Source of the DNA: Anthracocystis setariae
Lineage: Eukaryota; Basidiomycota; Ustilaginomycetes; Ustilaginales; Ustilaginaceae
Length of the DNA: 64,000 nucleotides
Assembly (NCBI GenBank): GCA_928724745.1
Contig: CAKMXJ010000039.1
Span: 372,001 to 436,000, forward strand
Direction: 5' to 3'
Below, one piece after another: positions 29,882-39,700 of this stretch; positions within the stretch are counted from its first letter, which is position 1; every line of letters starts with the position of its first letter. The notes under the pieces were generated by a model that was not told the origin of the DNA, made no database searches, and saw nothing but the letters and a program-made list of their open reading frames with translations. Position numbers and translations under genes: made by a program.

Positions 29882-32302
29882 CTATGTGCTGCTGCCATTC
29901 GTGTTGGCCGAGCTCGACAAGATGTCGTTGATCGAAGTTGCTGCGAAACCCTGGGCCAAAGCATCGACATGAGTGCCGATCGATGGGCCGGCACCCTTCT
30001 GTTCCTCCAGAATGCCAGGCGTTGGGATCGCGAGCGGCGCGGCGCCGGCGGGCAGACACTCCAAGGCATCCATGGGCAGATCATGGGATGTCACAGGCTG
30101 TGGATGCGCCGGGGATGCGCCATTGGATGCCGACAGGGGCGGCGTCGAGCTAGCCTGGACGATCGACTGGAGCGAGACCGTCCTACCGTCACCGAGATTC
30201 GTGGGAGGCGAACGCGAGCTCAGGCCAGTTAGATCGCCGACACCGTCACGAAAATCGCGCCCGATCTTTGGACGCGTCTGCGAAGCGGCTGTCGAAGCTT
30301 GGCTGGTGATGGCAGATGGCACGGAGGACGAAGCGGATGCTGCTGTCGTTGACTCGGCATCTGACTTGAGTGCCGGCGAAGGAGACGACGGAGCAGGAAC
30401 GGGAGAGGCAGCCGCGGACAAAATCGGAGCTGTCGGTGTCGTACTGCTGTGTCCAGCGGTGCTTTCGGCGGTCGTGGCACCCGTTTCGCCAGATGGGACG
30501 GCTCGTAACGTGGTTGCGCTCGAGCTGGCGATGCTGCCATGCGCTGCAGTGGAGGCGACGGCGGGTGCTGCTGCGGGTGTGAGTGGTGTCATCGGTGAAA
30601 ATCCGCCGCCGAGCCCTTCTCTGCCTGTGACGCTGGAAGCCGAGCTAGCGTGACGCGATCCGGTCGTCGAGTTGGGCTGTGTAGTTGGGGTCTCTGGTGA
30701 AACCATTCCAAGCATTGGTCCACCGCGCGCCATCAATGCCTGGCGAACAAGGTCGGCAGAGGGACCAGGTCCTTCATCGTCGCTGTCCGAAGCAGCAGAT
30801 TCGGTTTCCGATGCACTGGCACTCGAAGCGGTGTCACCGTCCCACACGTCCTCCTCCTCGTCATCGTCGTCGTCATCTTCGCGGTTGAGCATCTCTTCGA
30901 TGGTCTGCTCCACCTCTTCGTATTGAGCGCGAAGAATCGCCTGACCTTCGGGCACACTACCATCGCGTCCGAGCCACTTTCGTACACCCGTATCGTTGCC
31001 GTCCTTGTCGAGCACCTTGCTTCGCATGCTATCGATCTGGTGAAGCGCGAGTCGGTAGGGGTAGAGATCACGCATGGTGAAAGGACCGCCATACTTGGAC
31101 ACCTCCTTGAGACACTTGGACACGGTGGAGAGCTTGTTACTGATGGGCATGAGCTCTTCCGAGATGGGTTCGGAAGAAGCGACGAGACGGTAGATGAGAC
31201 CGTAGCATCTTCGCAGCAAGTACAGAAGCACCAACTGCCCTTCCGGCTGCTTGCCTTCCGAGTCGACGAATTTGCCGTTGACGCGCAGACGATCGATCTC
31301 CTTGAGCGTCACCTGGTAGTTCCAAAGATCGGTTTCGCGTAGCGTCCAACGGTGGGTCAAGACGAGATGCTCGAGCTGGGACTTGATCTCGACGAGCCGA
31401 TCGTAGATGGGCTGCAACGTCATGGGCACCTCGTCGTTGCGTATGGTCATGTCGTGGCAAATCTCGAAACACTCTTCCAAGAGACCGACCAGGATCGCCT
31501 GACCTGCCGGAACCGAACTTCCGCCTGGACCCAAGAACTTGCCATCCACTCGCTTGGCGTCGATCTTTCGCAGCTCTTCTTGGAGTTGCTTGATTTCAGC
31601 TCGAGCTGGCTTGGGCTTGGCGGCCGCTGCGGCCAGTGCACGTCGAATGGAGATGATCTTCTGGTGGATGGGAACAAGCTCGACCGAGAGCACCTTGAGA
31701 GAGCCCTCGAGCTTTCGCACCAATTTTTCGCAAGCTTCGAGCTTGCGTGTCATGAGTTTGGTCAGTTGCGGTGGGTGACGTCCACCTTCTCCGTCCCTGC
31801 GAATGATCTCGCGCAACTCTGCAAGACGTGAACCGAACGGCTTCAAGTCGGCCTCGGTGTAGATTCCAGACTCCTGGAGATGGTCGAGAAGCTGCTTCAT
31901 ACAGGACAGTTGAGAGAAGGTGGCTGGACTCTCGCGACTGCGTCCAATGGTGAGGAAAAAGAGACTGAGCAGCGAGAAGACGTCGTTGAGGGTGGTGTCG
32001 ACGCGGTTTTGCTGCAGAATGGGCGAATCGTCCGGGCCGTTGGTATCTGCTCGGTCGCCTTGGTCGTGATGCTCGGAGCTGGAGCTGGCGGAGGAGGAAG
32101 CCTGTGCGTTGGCTTGCTGTTCGTCACGGACAGCGTTGAGCTTGGTCACTTGCTTGATGACTTGTTGATATAATTGTTGGACATCGTGGGATCGAATGAA
32201 CTCGGAGCTATCCTTCTTGAGTGCGGTGAGGCGATTGCGAATGTTGATGAGCGCCTCGAGGATGGGCAGCTCCTCGTGAGGGATGCTCGACATGCTCGAC
32301 AT
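29882..32302 (-). CDS. DUF2408 / UPF0662 family protein
   Basis: The protein of 806 residues starts at the ATG at 32302 (MSSMSSIPHEELPILEALI). The frame is open 176 codons upstream, but that part is leader-like and lacks family similarity. Residues 1-480 form the helical fungal DUF2408 region (LINIRNRLTALKKDSSEF near the start, a repeat-like second half near RETDLWNYQVTLKEIDRL, and a GSVPEGQAILRAQYEEVEQT segment). The region is duplicated internally: VPAGQAI, PEGQLVL and PEGQAIL recur. An Asp/Glu run near 470-485 precedes a Ser/Thr/Ala-rich disordered tail. The family includes yeast YPL260W and fission-yeast C30C2.08, and its biochemical role is not established. Confidence 0.8.
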   Translation of the reverse strand: MSSMSSIPHEELPILEALINIRNRLTALKKDSSEFIRSHDVQQLYQQVIKQVTKLNAVRDEQQANAQASSSASSSSEHHDQGDRADTNGPDDSPILQQNRVDTTLNDVFSLLSLFFLTIGRSRESPATFSQLSCMKQLLDHLQESGIYTEADLKPFGSRLAELREIIRRDGEGGRHPPQLTKLMTRKLEACEKLVRKLEGSLKVLSVELVPIHQKIISIRRALAAAAAKPKPARAEIKQLQEELRKIDAKRVDGKFLGPGGSSVPAGQAILVGLLEECFEICHDMTIRNDEVPMTLQPIYDRLVEIKSQLEHLVLTHRWTLRETDLWNYQVTLKEIDRLRVNGKFVDSEGKQPEGQLVLLYLLRRCYGLIYRLVASSEPISEELMPISNKLSTVSKCLKEVSKYGGPFTMRDLYPYRLALHQIDSMRSKVLDKDGNDTGVRKWLGRDGSVPEGQAILRAQYEEVEQTIEEMLNREDDDDDDEEEDVWDGDTASSASASETESAASDSDDEGPGPSADLVRQALMARGGPMLGMVSPETPTTQPNSTTGSRHASSASSVTGREGLGGGFSPMTPLTPAAAPAVASTAAHGSIASSSATTLRAVPSGETGATTAESTAGHSSTTPTAPILSAAASPVPAPSSPSPALKSDAESTTAASASSSVPSAITSQASTAASQTRPKIGRDFRDGVGDLTGLSSRSPPTNLGDGRTVSLQSIVQASSTPPLSASNGASPAHPQPVTSHDLPMDALECLPAGAAPLAIPTPGILEEQKGAGPSIGTHVDALAQGFAATSINDILSSSANTNGSST

Positions 32303-33332
32303 GATGTCTAGTGCGCCGCTGTGCCGTTGACACGAAGGTGGGATGCGGACTAGATCACAGCTAGGATGCTTCCAAGGCGGGGGCTTCTCAGTTGTCAGGG
32401 AAGCGTCGCAAGATGTCGTCGACGGGGGACGCCGCGGAGGATCGTGGAATGCTGTTCCGTTATTGCCGCGGACGGAGCTGTCGGCAAACTGAGCAGTGTG
32501 GAGCGCGCGTCCGACGTGCAGAAACAACCGGACGGACGATGTTGAGTGGCGGGGAAGAGCAAGGGCGAGAGCGGAAGAAGGTAAGGCACGGATGGTCGAT
32601 GGTCCTGCTCGTGATGGATGGTGGTGTAGCGCAATGCAAGCGTGTACAAAAGATCTCGGAACGTTGAAGATGTGCTGCGAAGCGCGCAGCTGCCCGTGCT
32701 GAGGCCAACGCACCGACCGCGCTTCTAGAACGGTCTGCACTCTTTCACTTTGGTCGCCCGCACGCCTCTTGGTGCACGCCCAAAAAAAAAAAGCAAAACA
32801 AAACAAAAATCGCATACAGCACTTGAGCACACTTTAATTAAAGTCAAGGGCCTGGGGTTGCAGCTCTCAGCGGCTGCACTCTCATGTCAGCTATGTAAGG
32901 AAGAAGCATTGCTTCTCGCACTGCCTTCGAAAATCCTGTCATATCGTGTTCAACCTGCAGTCAAGTGGCGTTCAAGGTACGACAGACTGTTGCTCGGTGT
33001 GCGGAAAAGTCTCTTGGCCAAATATCAAGGGAAGGGGTCGGGTCAACAGTGAAGCTCATAAGTTATTGCAAGCGGCGAAGAAGACGTGCCCTAGACGCGC
33101 TTCACAACCCGTCTGTTGCTGAGCTTGCCATCATCGTCGATGGCGACGCAACGAAAGCCCTGGAGAGCACCTGACCAAAGTCACGCCTGTGAGACAAGCA
33201 GCAAAAGAGAAAAGAGCCCATGCAATTGACAAATTGGATACAAGGTAAGGGATGGTCCGTCACGCTAGTAGAGACAAAGGGCAAGGCAGAGGCGATCATA
33301 CAACACAGCAAGCTGATACAGGGAGAGCAGTG
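32303..33332. other. Intergenic region upstream of the DUF2408 gene
   Basis: Contains a short A/C-rich run (about 32778-32812), which gives an open hydrophobic frame on the minus strand. The rest holds only short overlapping frames. It includes the DUF2408 promoter and the 3' flank of the ABC transporter gene. Confidence 0.5.
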
Positions 33333-36300
33333 TCAATCACTCGACTTCCTTTGCCTCTCCTTCTCACGACGCTTGGCGTTTTTCTTCCGGTTTTGCAGCT
33401 TCTTCTTGTCTTCCTTGGTCAATGTGCCGCTGTTGGCGAGGTCGGAACCAGAGTTGGAATCATCCTGCAACATCGGCGAGCCCGATGCACCGTGACGGCC
33501 ATCGGTTCCCAGATCAGCGCTCAGAAGAGCATCTCGCCCGTTGGCTGCATCATTCTTTGCGTCGGGCTGCGTCTTCTTGGCAAGCTCCGCCGCAGCTTGC
33601 ACTTCGGCCTGACTGGGTGCAGCTGCCTTGTGGTCGGCGTTTTGAACAGTGGCAGAGGGGACATCGATGTCGTTGTGGCTATTCGTCTGCTCACCGTTCT
33701 GTGCGCCTTGTCGGGCAGCGTCGGTGTCCTTGAGCGGGTTTTCGGTTTCACCGCTGACGGCTGGAGGGACGACACCGAGCATACCAGGCTGAGCCTCGAT
33801 AGGTTGATCCGACTCGTTCTGCTCTGATACAGCCTTCTTCGCCTTGCTGTCCTCGCCGTGCAAAGCTTCCTGCGCTGCTGCAGCCGCTTCTTGCTCCTTC
33901 TGTGTCTTGATCTGTTGCTCCCACATGTGACTGTAGACACCACCCTTGGCAATCAGATCGGCATGCGAGCCCACTTCGACGACGCGGCCGGCGTCCATGA
34001 CGATGATGTTGTCACAGTTGATGATGGTCGAAAGCCGATGCGCGATGGTCAAGCTCGATCGCCCATGCATGAGATTCTGCAGCGCCGACTGCAGCTGACG
34101 TTCCGTGTGGCTGTCCAGCGCCGAAGTAGCCTCGTCCAGAAGCAAGATGGGAGGATTCTTGAGGATGGTGCGAGCGATAGCAACTCGCTGCTTCTCACCT
34201 CCTGAGAGACGGACACCACGCTCACCAACAACGGTGCTGTAGCCATCAGGGAAGGTCAAGATGCGGTCGTGGATCTGAGCGGCAAGAGCAGCCGCTTCGA
34301 TTGCCTCGTCGGATGCCGTGGTGTCACCGTAAAGAATGTTGGTGCGGATGTCATTGTTGAAGAGGGAAGGTTCTTGCGGTACGACGCCGATCGCCCGGCG
34401 AAGAGAGCGCTGAGTGACTTTGCGGATGTCCTGTCCATCAACAAGAATGCGACCCGACTGGATATCGTAGAAACGGTAGAGCAGGCGAAGAATCGACGAT
34501 TTGCCGGCACCCGACTCGCCGACAAGGGCGACGCTCGAGTGTCGATCGATCTTGAAGCTGAGGCCCTTGAGCGCCTCCACCTTACCATCGTAAGAGAAAT
34601 GCACATCCTGGAATTCGATGACACCATCGGTGACAACGAGGTCCTTGGCGTCAGGTGCATCCTTGACTTCGGTCTTTTCTTCGAGCAACGTCATCAGCTT
34701 GTCGGTGTCGACGAGATTTTGCTGCACAACGCGGTACAGCGTGCCGAGCATCGAAAGTGGCTGGTAAACTTGCTGCAGATAGGTGACGAAGACGACAAAT
34801 TGCGAGCTGGTGGTCTCACCCCGAACCACACTGCCGGCCACGAGCATGATGGTGAACAGGGTGCCGAAACCCAAGATGAGGTTCTGCACCATGTTGAGCA
34901 TGTTGAGACTGCCGATGACGTGAAATTCGGCCTTCTGGTAATCCTGCATGGCGGCGCGGAAGCGCTCAGCCTCGTAGGATTCGTTCGAGTAGCACTTAAC
35001 GGTCTCCCAGTTCATGAGCACATCGGCCGAGATGGCACGGCAGATCGAGTCCTTGTTGTTCATGGCTCGACGAAGATCGGTGCGCCAGGTGGTGAGCTTG
35101 ACGCTGATCCAAGTGTAGGTGACCATGACGGTGAAGAGAGCGACGCCGATGGCGGGGCTGAAGGTGCGAGTCATGTAGATCATGGCGACAAAGATGTCGA
35201 TGAAGACGGGCAAGAGGCTGAAGAGAAGGTATTGGAAGAAGTTGTTGATGGCACTACCCCGATCGAGGATGCGGAGGACCTCGCCGGTCTTCTTCTTTGT
35301 GTGGAATGACATGCTGAGGTTGAGCAGATGCTCGAACGCCATCATGCTCATCATGCGGTCCGAGTACTGCTCGACCGGCACCCAAAGGATGTTCTGCACG
35401 ACGGAAAGCAAGCTCCCGGAACCTTGGAGCATCTTGAGACCGGCATAGATGGCTACGTCGCGCCATGGAGAGGAGCCATCGGACAAATCATCGACAAGCC
35501 TACCAAGAGCCAGCGGAGTGAAGAAGTTGACGACGCGAGCCGAGAAGAGAAGGCAGACGCAGGCGAGTGCGGTGAGCTGGAGCTTGGCCGACTTGGAGGG
35601 CCACAGGTAAGGGAAGAGGAAGCGGATGCGGTACAGGAACGTCTTGAACGTGGGCGGCGGCGGCGCGGCAGCGACCGAGAGGCCCATGGAAGCGTTGGGA
35701 TCGCGGTTCGGGGTGTGAGCGCCGGAAGTGACGGTGGACTTGTTGGTGGACGTGGCACCGTACGACGGTGTAGCCGAGCCGGCGGGAGCTTGAAGAAGAC
35801 CGGTCGTTTCGGCGTTGGGAGGCGCCGAGCGAGGCTGCGAAGAGGAAGGTGCTGCGATCGGAGCAGCCTCGTTGGCAAGATCAGCGGCGCGTACGAAGCG
35901 GACACGGTCCCAGGAGAGGGCGAGGATGAGGACTGGATAGAGTAGCATGAGACGTAGGATGATGAGGGCGAGCTGAGAGATGGTCCACGGGCTAGAACTG
36001 GCAAGGTCTCGACGATCCAAGGGAAGCATGTAGAGGATAAGGAGGGCGATATCGGTAGCTGCACCGACAAAGGCGGACCAACCAGACTTGCCTCGACCGT
36101 ACTTTCCCCTGCCTCGTTGCTTTTCCTCCCACAATGCGGCGATGACGATGGATCCCCATGCAAGCAGACCACCGAGGGCTTGAACGTCGACGGCATCCCA
36201 GAGGACAAGGTCAGGCTGCCACTCGTTGGGCGGAATCACGGCGCGAAGAATGATGAGGACCCCCGAGGTGAAGAAGCTACCGGCCAAGCCTAGCTGAGTG

Positions 36301-36596
36301 TACTGGGTGAGCAGGCGGCGACGGGATCGGACTGGCACAACGACAGGGGTAGGTTGAGGGACCTCTTGGTCATCATCTTCCTGTTCCGCCTCGGCGCGAA
36401 GCTGATCGTACTCGGGATGGCGGGGACGGAAGAGATGAGAGAGGTAAAGCTTGGCAGGACCCACAAGGACCGAGGACAGAGCGATCAAGAGTATGGCAGT
36501 AGGCTGGAGAATTCGAAGCGCTGTCAAGAGGGCGTCGTAGTCAGCCGGAGTGGGTCGTGCCATCTCCCATGTTTGCAACGAGGTTGAGGTCGCCAT
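33333..36596 (-). CDS. Hmt1/ABCB6-type ABC half-transporter
   Basis: The 1087-residue protein starts at the first ATG (36596); the frame extends 14 codons more only from a TTG. Order: an N-terminal membrane region of about five helices (roughly 10-250) typical of Hmt1/ABCB6 proteins, a six-helix ABC membrane domain (about 330-620), one nucleotide-binding domain and a ~230-residue acidic/Ala-rich tail. The nucleotide-binding domain is complete: Walker A GESGAGKSS near 692, Q-loop VVPQEPSLF, signature LSGGEKQRVAIAR near 795, Walker B ILLLDEATSALD near 815 and H-loop IAHRLS near 853. Fission-yeast Hmt1 moves phytochelatins or glutathione conjugates into vacuoles for cadmium tolerance, and ABCB6 relatives handle porphyrins. 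The substrate here is unknown. The long C-terminal extension is unusual. Confidence 0.9.
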   Translation of the reverse strand: MATSTSLQTWEMARPTPADYDALLTALRILQPTAILLIALSSVLVGPAKLYLSHLFRPRHPEYDQLRAEAEQEDDDQEVPQPTPVVVPVRSRRRLLTQYTQLGLAGSFFTSGVLIILRAVIPPNEWQPDLVLWDAVDVQALGGLLAWGSIVIAALWEEKQRGRGKYGRGKSGWSAFVGAATDIALLILYMLPLDRRDLASSSPWTISQLALIILRLMLLYPVLILALSWDRVRFVRAADLANEAAPIAAPSSSQPRSAPPNAETTGLLQAPAGSATPSYGATSTNKSTVTSGAHTPNRDPNASMGLSVAAAPPPPTFKTFLYRIRFLFPYLWPSKSAKLQLTALACVCLLFSARVVNFFTPLALGRLVDDLSDGSSPWRDVAIYAGLKMLQGSGSLLSVVQNILWVPVEQYSDRMMSMMAFEHLLNLSMSFHTKKKTGEVLRILDRGSAINNFFQYLLFSLLPVFIDIFVAMIYMTRTFSPAIGVALFTVMVTYTWISVKLTTWRTDLRRAMNNKDSICRAISADVLMNWETVKCYSNESYEAERFRAAMQDYQKAEFHVIGSLNMLNMVQNLILGFGTLFTIMLVAGSVVRGETTSSQFVVFVTYLQQVYQPLSMLGTLYRVVQQNLVDTDKLMTLLEEKTEVKDAPDAKDLVVTDGVIEFQDVHFSYDGKVEALKGLSFKIDRHSSVALVGESGAGKSSILRLLYRFYDIQSGRILVDGQDIRKVTQRSLRRAIGVVPQEPSLFNNDIRTNILYGDTTASDEAIEAAALAAQIHDRILTFPDGYSTVVGERGVRLSGGEKQRVAIARTILKNPPILLLDEATSALDSHTERQLQSALQNLMHGRSSLTIAHRLSTIINCDNIIVMDAGRVVEVGSHADLIAKGGVYSHMWEQQIKTQKEQEAAAAAQEALHGEDSKAKKAVSEQNESDQPIEAQPGMLGVVPPAVSGETENPLKDTDAARQGAQNGEQTNSHNDIDVPSATVQNADHKAAAPSQAEVQAAAELAKKTQPDAKNDAANGRDALLSADLGTDGRHGASGSPMLQDDSNSGSDLANSGTLTKEDKKKLQNRKKNAKRREKERQRKSSD

Positions 36597-37559
36597 TGCA
36601 AAGAAGGAGGCTCGTGGACTGATAGAGAAGCTAGGCAAGTTTGGCCGGCAATGGCGAAATAGTCTATCGAGTCGACCAGCCCTCTAAGCGATCGACCCGA
36701 GTTCGATCCAATCTAGCCTCGCAGCGAGCAAGTGAGCGTAGAGCAAAGCCAAGGATGTGTAGGAAGGGTGAAGAAAGGAACAAAGCTGGAGAGGAGGAGG
36801 AGCGCCAAGCTGAGTTGTCCATTTTTGTGCCTTGTCTGCTCCACACGACCCAAACCGCGAAATTATTATTATAATAAAATATTAATTAATTGCGTGTTGC
36901 TCTCTCCTTTTCCCTCTTCCGGGACCCGCATTTTGGATCACGGCAGCTCGTCCAACGCATGTTAGGTTTCATGCCTCCACCGGACGTTGTCTCGTCGTTG
37001 ATCGCCCTCTTTGTCTTCGGATAGCACCTCATCTCGCCTGGCTTCGAGGCGTACACTTGGCCTCAATGTGGACTATCTCAATGTTGGCTGATCAAGACCA
37101 TCGTGCCAAGACAATGCTCTTGCCAGTGCGGCTGGACGTACGTATCCTGTGAGGCTGTTGCAAAGCGTGGCATGCGACAAAGAAAAGATCCTCGACAATA
37201 CAGTACTACTGTACAAGCATTTTGGTCAGCTTGAGTGCACCTCTGGACGGCATGAGCTCGCCGCCAGTGCATTTCGCAGCGAGGTAAGCGAGCGAGGCGA
37301 CCGTTTCTTGTTGGTGACTTTTGGCTTGGCGCCAATTGTTCCTGAAAACGGCACGGGCCATCCAAGCACCGTCAGAAATGCATCCGCCGGCTGCAGCCTC
37401 ATGCATGCCGACCACAACGCAAGAGTGTCAGCACAAGCCTGTGCACGTTCGCGGCAGCAACTTGGAAAGGAAAAGGGATCGCATCGGTCGGACAGGCACT
37501 TTGCTTCCCTCCTTCCACCATCCCCATTCACCCATTCCATCTTGGATCCTATCGCAACC
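36597..37559. other. Divergent promoter region between the ABC transporter and aminotransferase genes
   Basis: The two genes are transcribed away from each other across about 960 bp. An AT-only island (about 36860-36892) near the middle and a CAGTACTACTGTAC motif (37201-37214) stand out. The aminotransferase frame is open back to 37149, but the sequence before its ATG is leader-like. No other gene is seen. Confidence 0.5.
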
Positions 37560-39089
37560 ATGGCCTCCAAGCTGAAAGCCGCTGCCTCGGCTATCGTGGA
37601 CGACATTGAGCACGAAGATCAGTCCGAAGCCCATCGTATCTTCCGTTCTCACCCAGGTCACAACAAGGACCGCAGGGCTTCGTCCACCATCTCCACCGAC
37701 GATGTTTCTGCTTTCAAGGCTTCCCTTGGCGCTATCGAAGAGACCAAAGAACCTTTCCCCGGTATCGAACATCCTGGTTCCACTGGTGTCATCTACGTCA
37801 CCGATCGTGCCGCCTCCAACGGATTCTACTATGGTAATTCCGAGTGGGCCAACATGGGTCAGGGCGCTCCCGAAGTGGGCAACATCGAGGGCGGTGTTCC
37901 GCGAGACCTCAAATTCGATTTGACCGAGTTTGGAGAGGGTGTTCACGAGTATGCTCCCAACACGGGCACCATGGCCTTGAGAAAGGCGGTGGCCAACTAC
38001 TACAACCAAACTTTCCGACAGAACAAGGAAAAGAAGTTTGACCACAGCAACATCTGCATCGTCCCCGGTGGCCGTGCTGGTATGACCCGTCTTGCCGCCG
38101 TCATCGGCAACGTCAACTGTGGCTACCAGTTGCCCGAGTACACCAGTTACGAGAGCATGCTCAGTGCCTTCAAGAGCCTCGTCCCCATCCCCACCGTCCT
38201 CACCGAGGAAAACAGGTACCACTTTAGCACCGAAGACTTGCGCAACGAGATCCGAGGTCGAGGCTTGAGTGCCATGATCATGTCCAACCCGCGCAACCCC
38301 ACCGGTACCGTTATCGAGGGCGAAGAGCTCAAGCGACTGGTTGACACGTCCAAGGAACTCGGCTGTACCATCCTGCTCGACGAATTCTACTCGTGGTACA
38401 TGCACGAAGGTCCGCTTGGACGCGCCAACTCGGCGGCCGAGCACATTGACGACATCAACGATACGCCCGTGGTGATGATTGATGGTCTTACCAAAGGCTG
38501 GCGTCTGCCGGGTTGGCGGGTGTGCTGGGTAGTCGGACCCAAGGACATCATCACGGCGCTCAACCAGTCCGGCTCCTTCCTCGATGGCGGCACATCGCAT
38601 GTCATGCAATGCATGGCCTTGAAAATGCTCGACGTGGACCGTTGCAACCAAGACCGCATCGCGCTCCAGAAACTCTTCCGCTACAAACGCCAGCACGTTC
38701 TCGCCCGTCTCAAGAAGATGGGTCTCGAGGTCAAAGTCGAGCCGCAGGGCACTTTCTATATCTGGCTGAGCCTCGAACCATTGAAGAGCCGACACCGCTT
38801 TTTGTCGTCCGGCCTGGTCATGTTTGAAGAGTTGCTTCGCGAGAAGACCATCTGCGTGCCCGGTGTAGCGTTCGATATCAACCCGGCGCACAGGAGGAAT
38901 ATTGTTCACAGTCCTTGCGAAAAGTTCATCCGCATCTCTTACGGTCCAGAACTGTCCCAGATCGATCGGGGTCTCGATGCGCTCGAGAGGGTGATTGCCA
39001 AGGCAGATCCTAATCATGCAGACAACTCGAAGCTTGGCAAGGGGTTTGCACCAACTTCTGCCGTTCATGCTGATGTCAAGCACCACTGA
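37560..39089 (+). CDS. PLP-dependent class I/II aminotransferase
   Basis: The 509-residue protein starts at MASKLKAAASAIVDD; the open frame upstream is not conserved-looking. It shows the fold-type I aminotransferase landmarks in order: a Gly-rich turn (FGEGVHEYAPNTGTMALRKA), the VPGGRAGMTRL segment, NPRNPTGTV, the cofactor Asp in LLDEFYSWY, the Schiff-base Lys at about residue 312 (DGLTKGWRLPGWR), and a C-terminal carboxylate-binding Arg in FIRISYG. It transfers amino groups between an amino acid and a 2-oxoacid. Substrate specificity cannot be read from sequence. It lacks an obvious mitochondrial presequence, so a cytosolic location is likely. It faces Rpn6 tail to tail. Confidence 0.85.
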   Translation: MASKLKAAASAIVDDIEHEDQSEAHRIFRSHPGHNKDRRASSTISTDDVSAFKASLGAIEETKEPFPGIEHPGSTGVIYVTDRAASNGFYYGNSEWANMGQGAPEVGNIEGGVPRDLKFDLTEFGEGVHEYAPNTGTMALRKAVANYYNQTFRQNKEKKFDHSNICIVPGGRAGMTRLAAVIGNVNCGYQLPEYTSYESMLSAFKSLVPIPTVLTEENRYHFSTEDLRNEIRGRGLSAMIMSNPRNPTGTVIEGEELKRLVDTSKELGCTILLDEFYSWYMHEGPLGRANSAAEHIDDINDTPVVMIDGLTKGWRLPGWRVCWVVGPKDIITALNQSGSFLDGGTSHVMQCMALKMLDVDRCNQDRIALQKLFRYKRQHVLARLKKMGLEVKVEPQGTFYIWLSLEPLKSRHRFLSSGLVMFEELLREKTICVPGVAFDINPAHRRNIVHSPCEKFIRISYGPELSQIDRGLDALERVIAKADPNHADNSKLGKGFAPTSAVHADVKHH

Positions 39090-39700
39090 GGGCGTTGCTA
39101 CTGTTGTACTGTTTGTGAAATCGGAAAAGGCTTGCACACACAGCCGGTCGGACGAGCTGGATGCGAATGGTTGTGACGATTGGCGATGTCTTGGTGAGCA
39201 TGAGGGATGATGGGTGCAGTATCGCCTCAACAGATGGCAGAGTGTCAGAGGCGTTGAATAGCGAATGGAAAGTAAGCTTGAACTGAAATGGCGATGGCTT
39301 TGCGCTGGGGTCGGGGATGAGTCAAGGTGTGAGAGATGAGGACCGGCGCCTGATTCCTTTTTCCACCTGGTGATAGCTTCGCTGTGGAATGGAAGGATTC
39401 AACCCTTTGATGAGGATTGTCGTCCTCTCTCTCACTCTGGCACCGGTGCCAAGACTCTAAATTCAGACCTGTAACGAGCTGATACCTGTTCTCTGGGTTG
39501 TTGCCAGAGACGTAAACGACGTCTGCAATGCCTTCCGCTCGTCTTACCAGACACTCATCACCGCTTCCATTACACATATTCACTTGCATCCTACCAATCC
39601 CCTCTGCACATTGTACCCCCAACTCCGACCACCCGGATCTTCTAGCCACAAAACCATGCTGAGATTCCCCCGACACTAAACTACAATCTGCATTGAAAAC
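39090..39700. other. Convergent 3' flanks of the aminotransferase and Rpn6 genes
   Basis: The two 3' ends face each other across about 610 bp. Only short frames are present and nothing else is identified. Confidence 0.55.

Noticed and set aside
34269..35309. 346-codon plus-strand open frame inside the ABC transporter gene
   Set aside because: Shadow of the transporter coding sequence; the minus strand carries all ABC motifs.
37149..37559. 137-codon N-terminal extension of the aminotransferase
   Set aside because: Opens in divergent promoter sequence and lacks similarity to the family; the ATG at 37560 gives the usual protein start.
37428..39230. 600-codon minus-strand open frame over the aminotransferase gene
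   Set aside because: It mirrors the codon bias of the plus-strand gene, has no family resemblance, and the sense frame has complete aminotransferase motifs.
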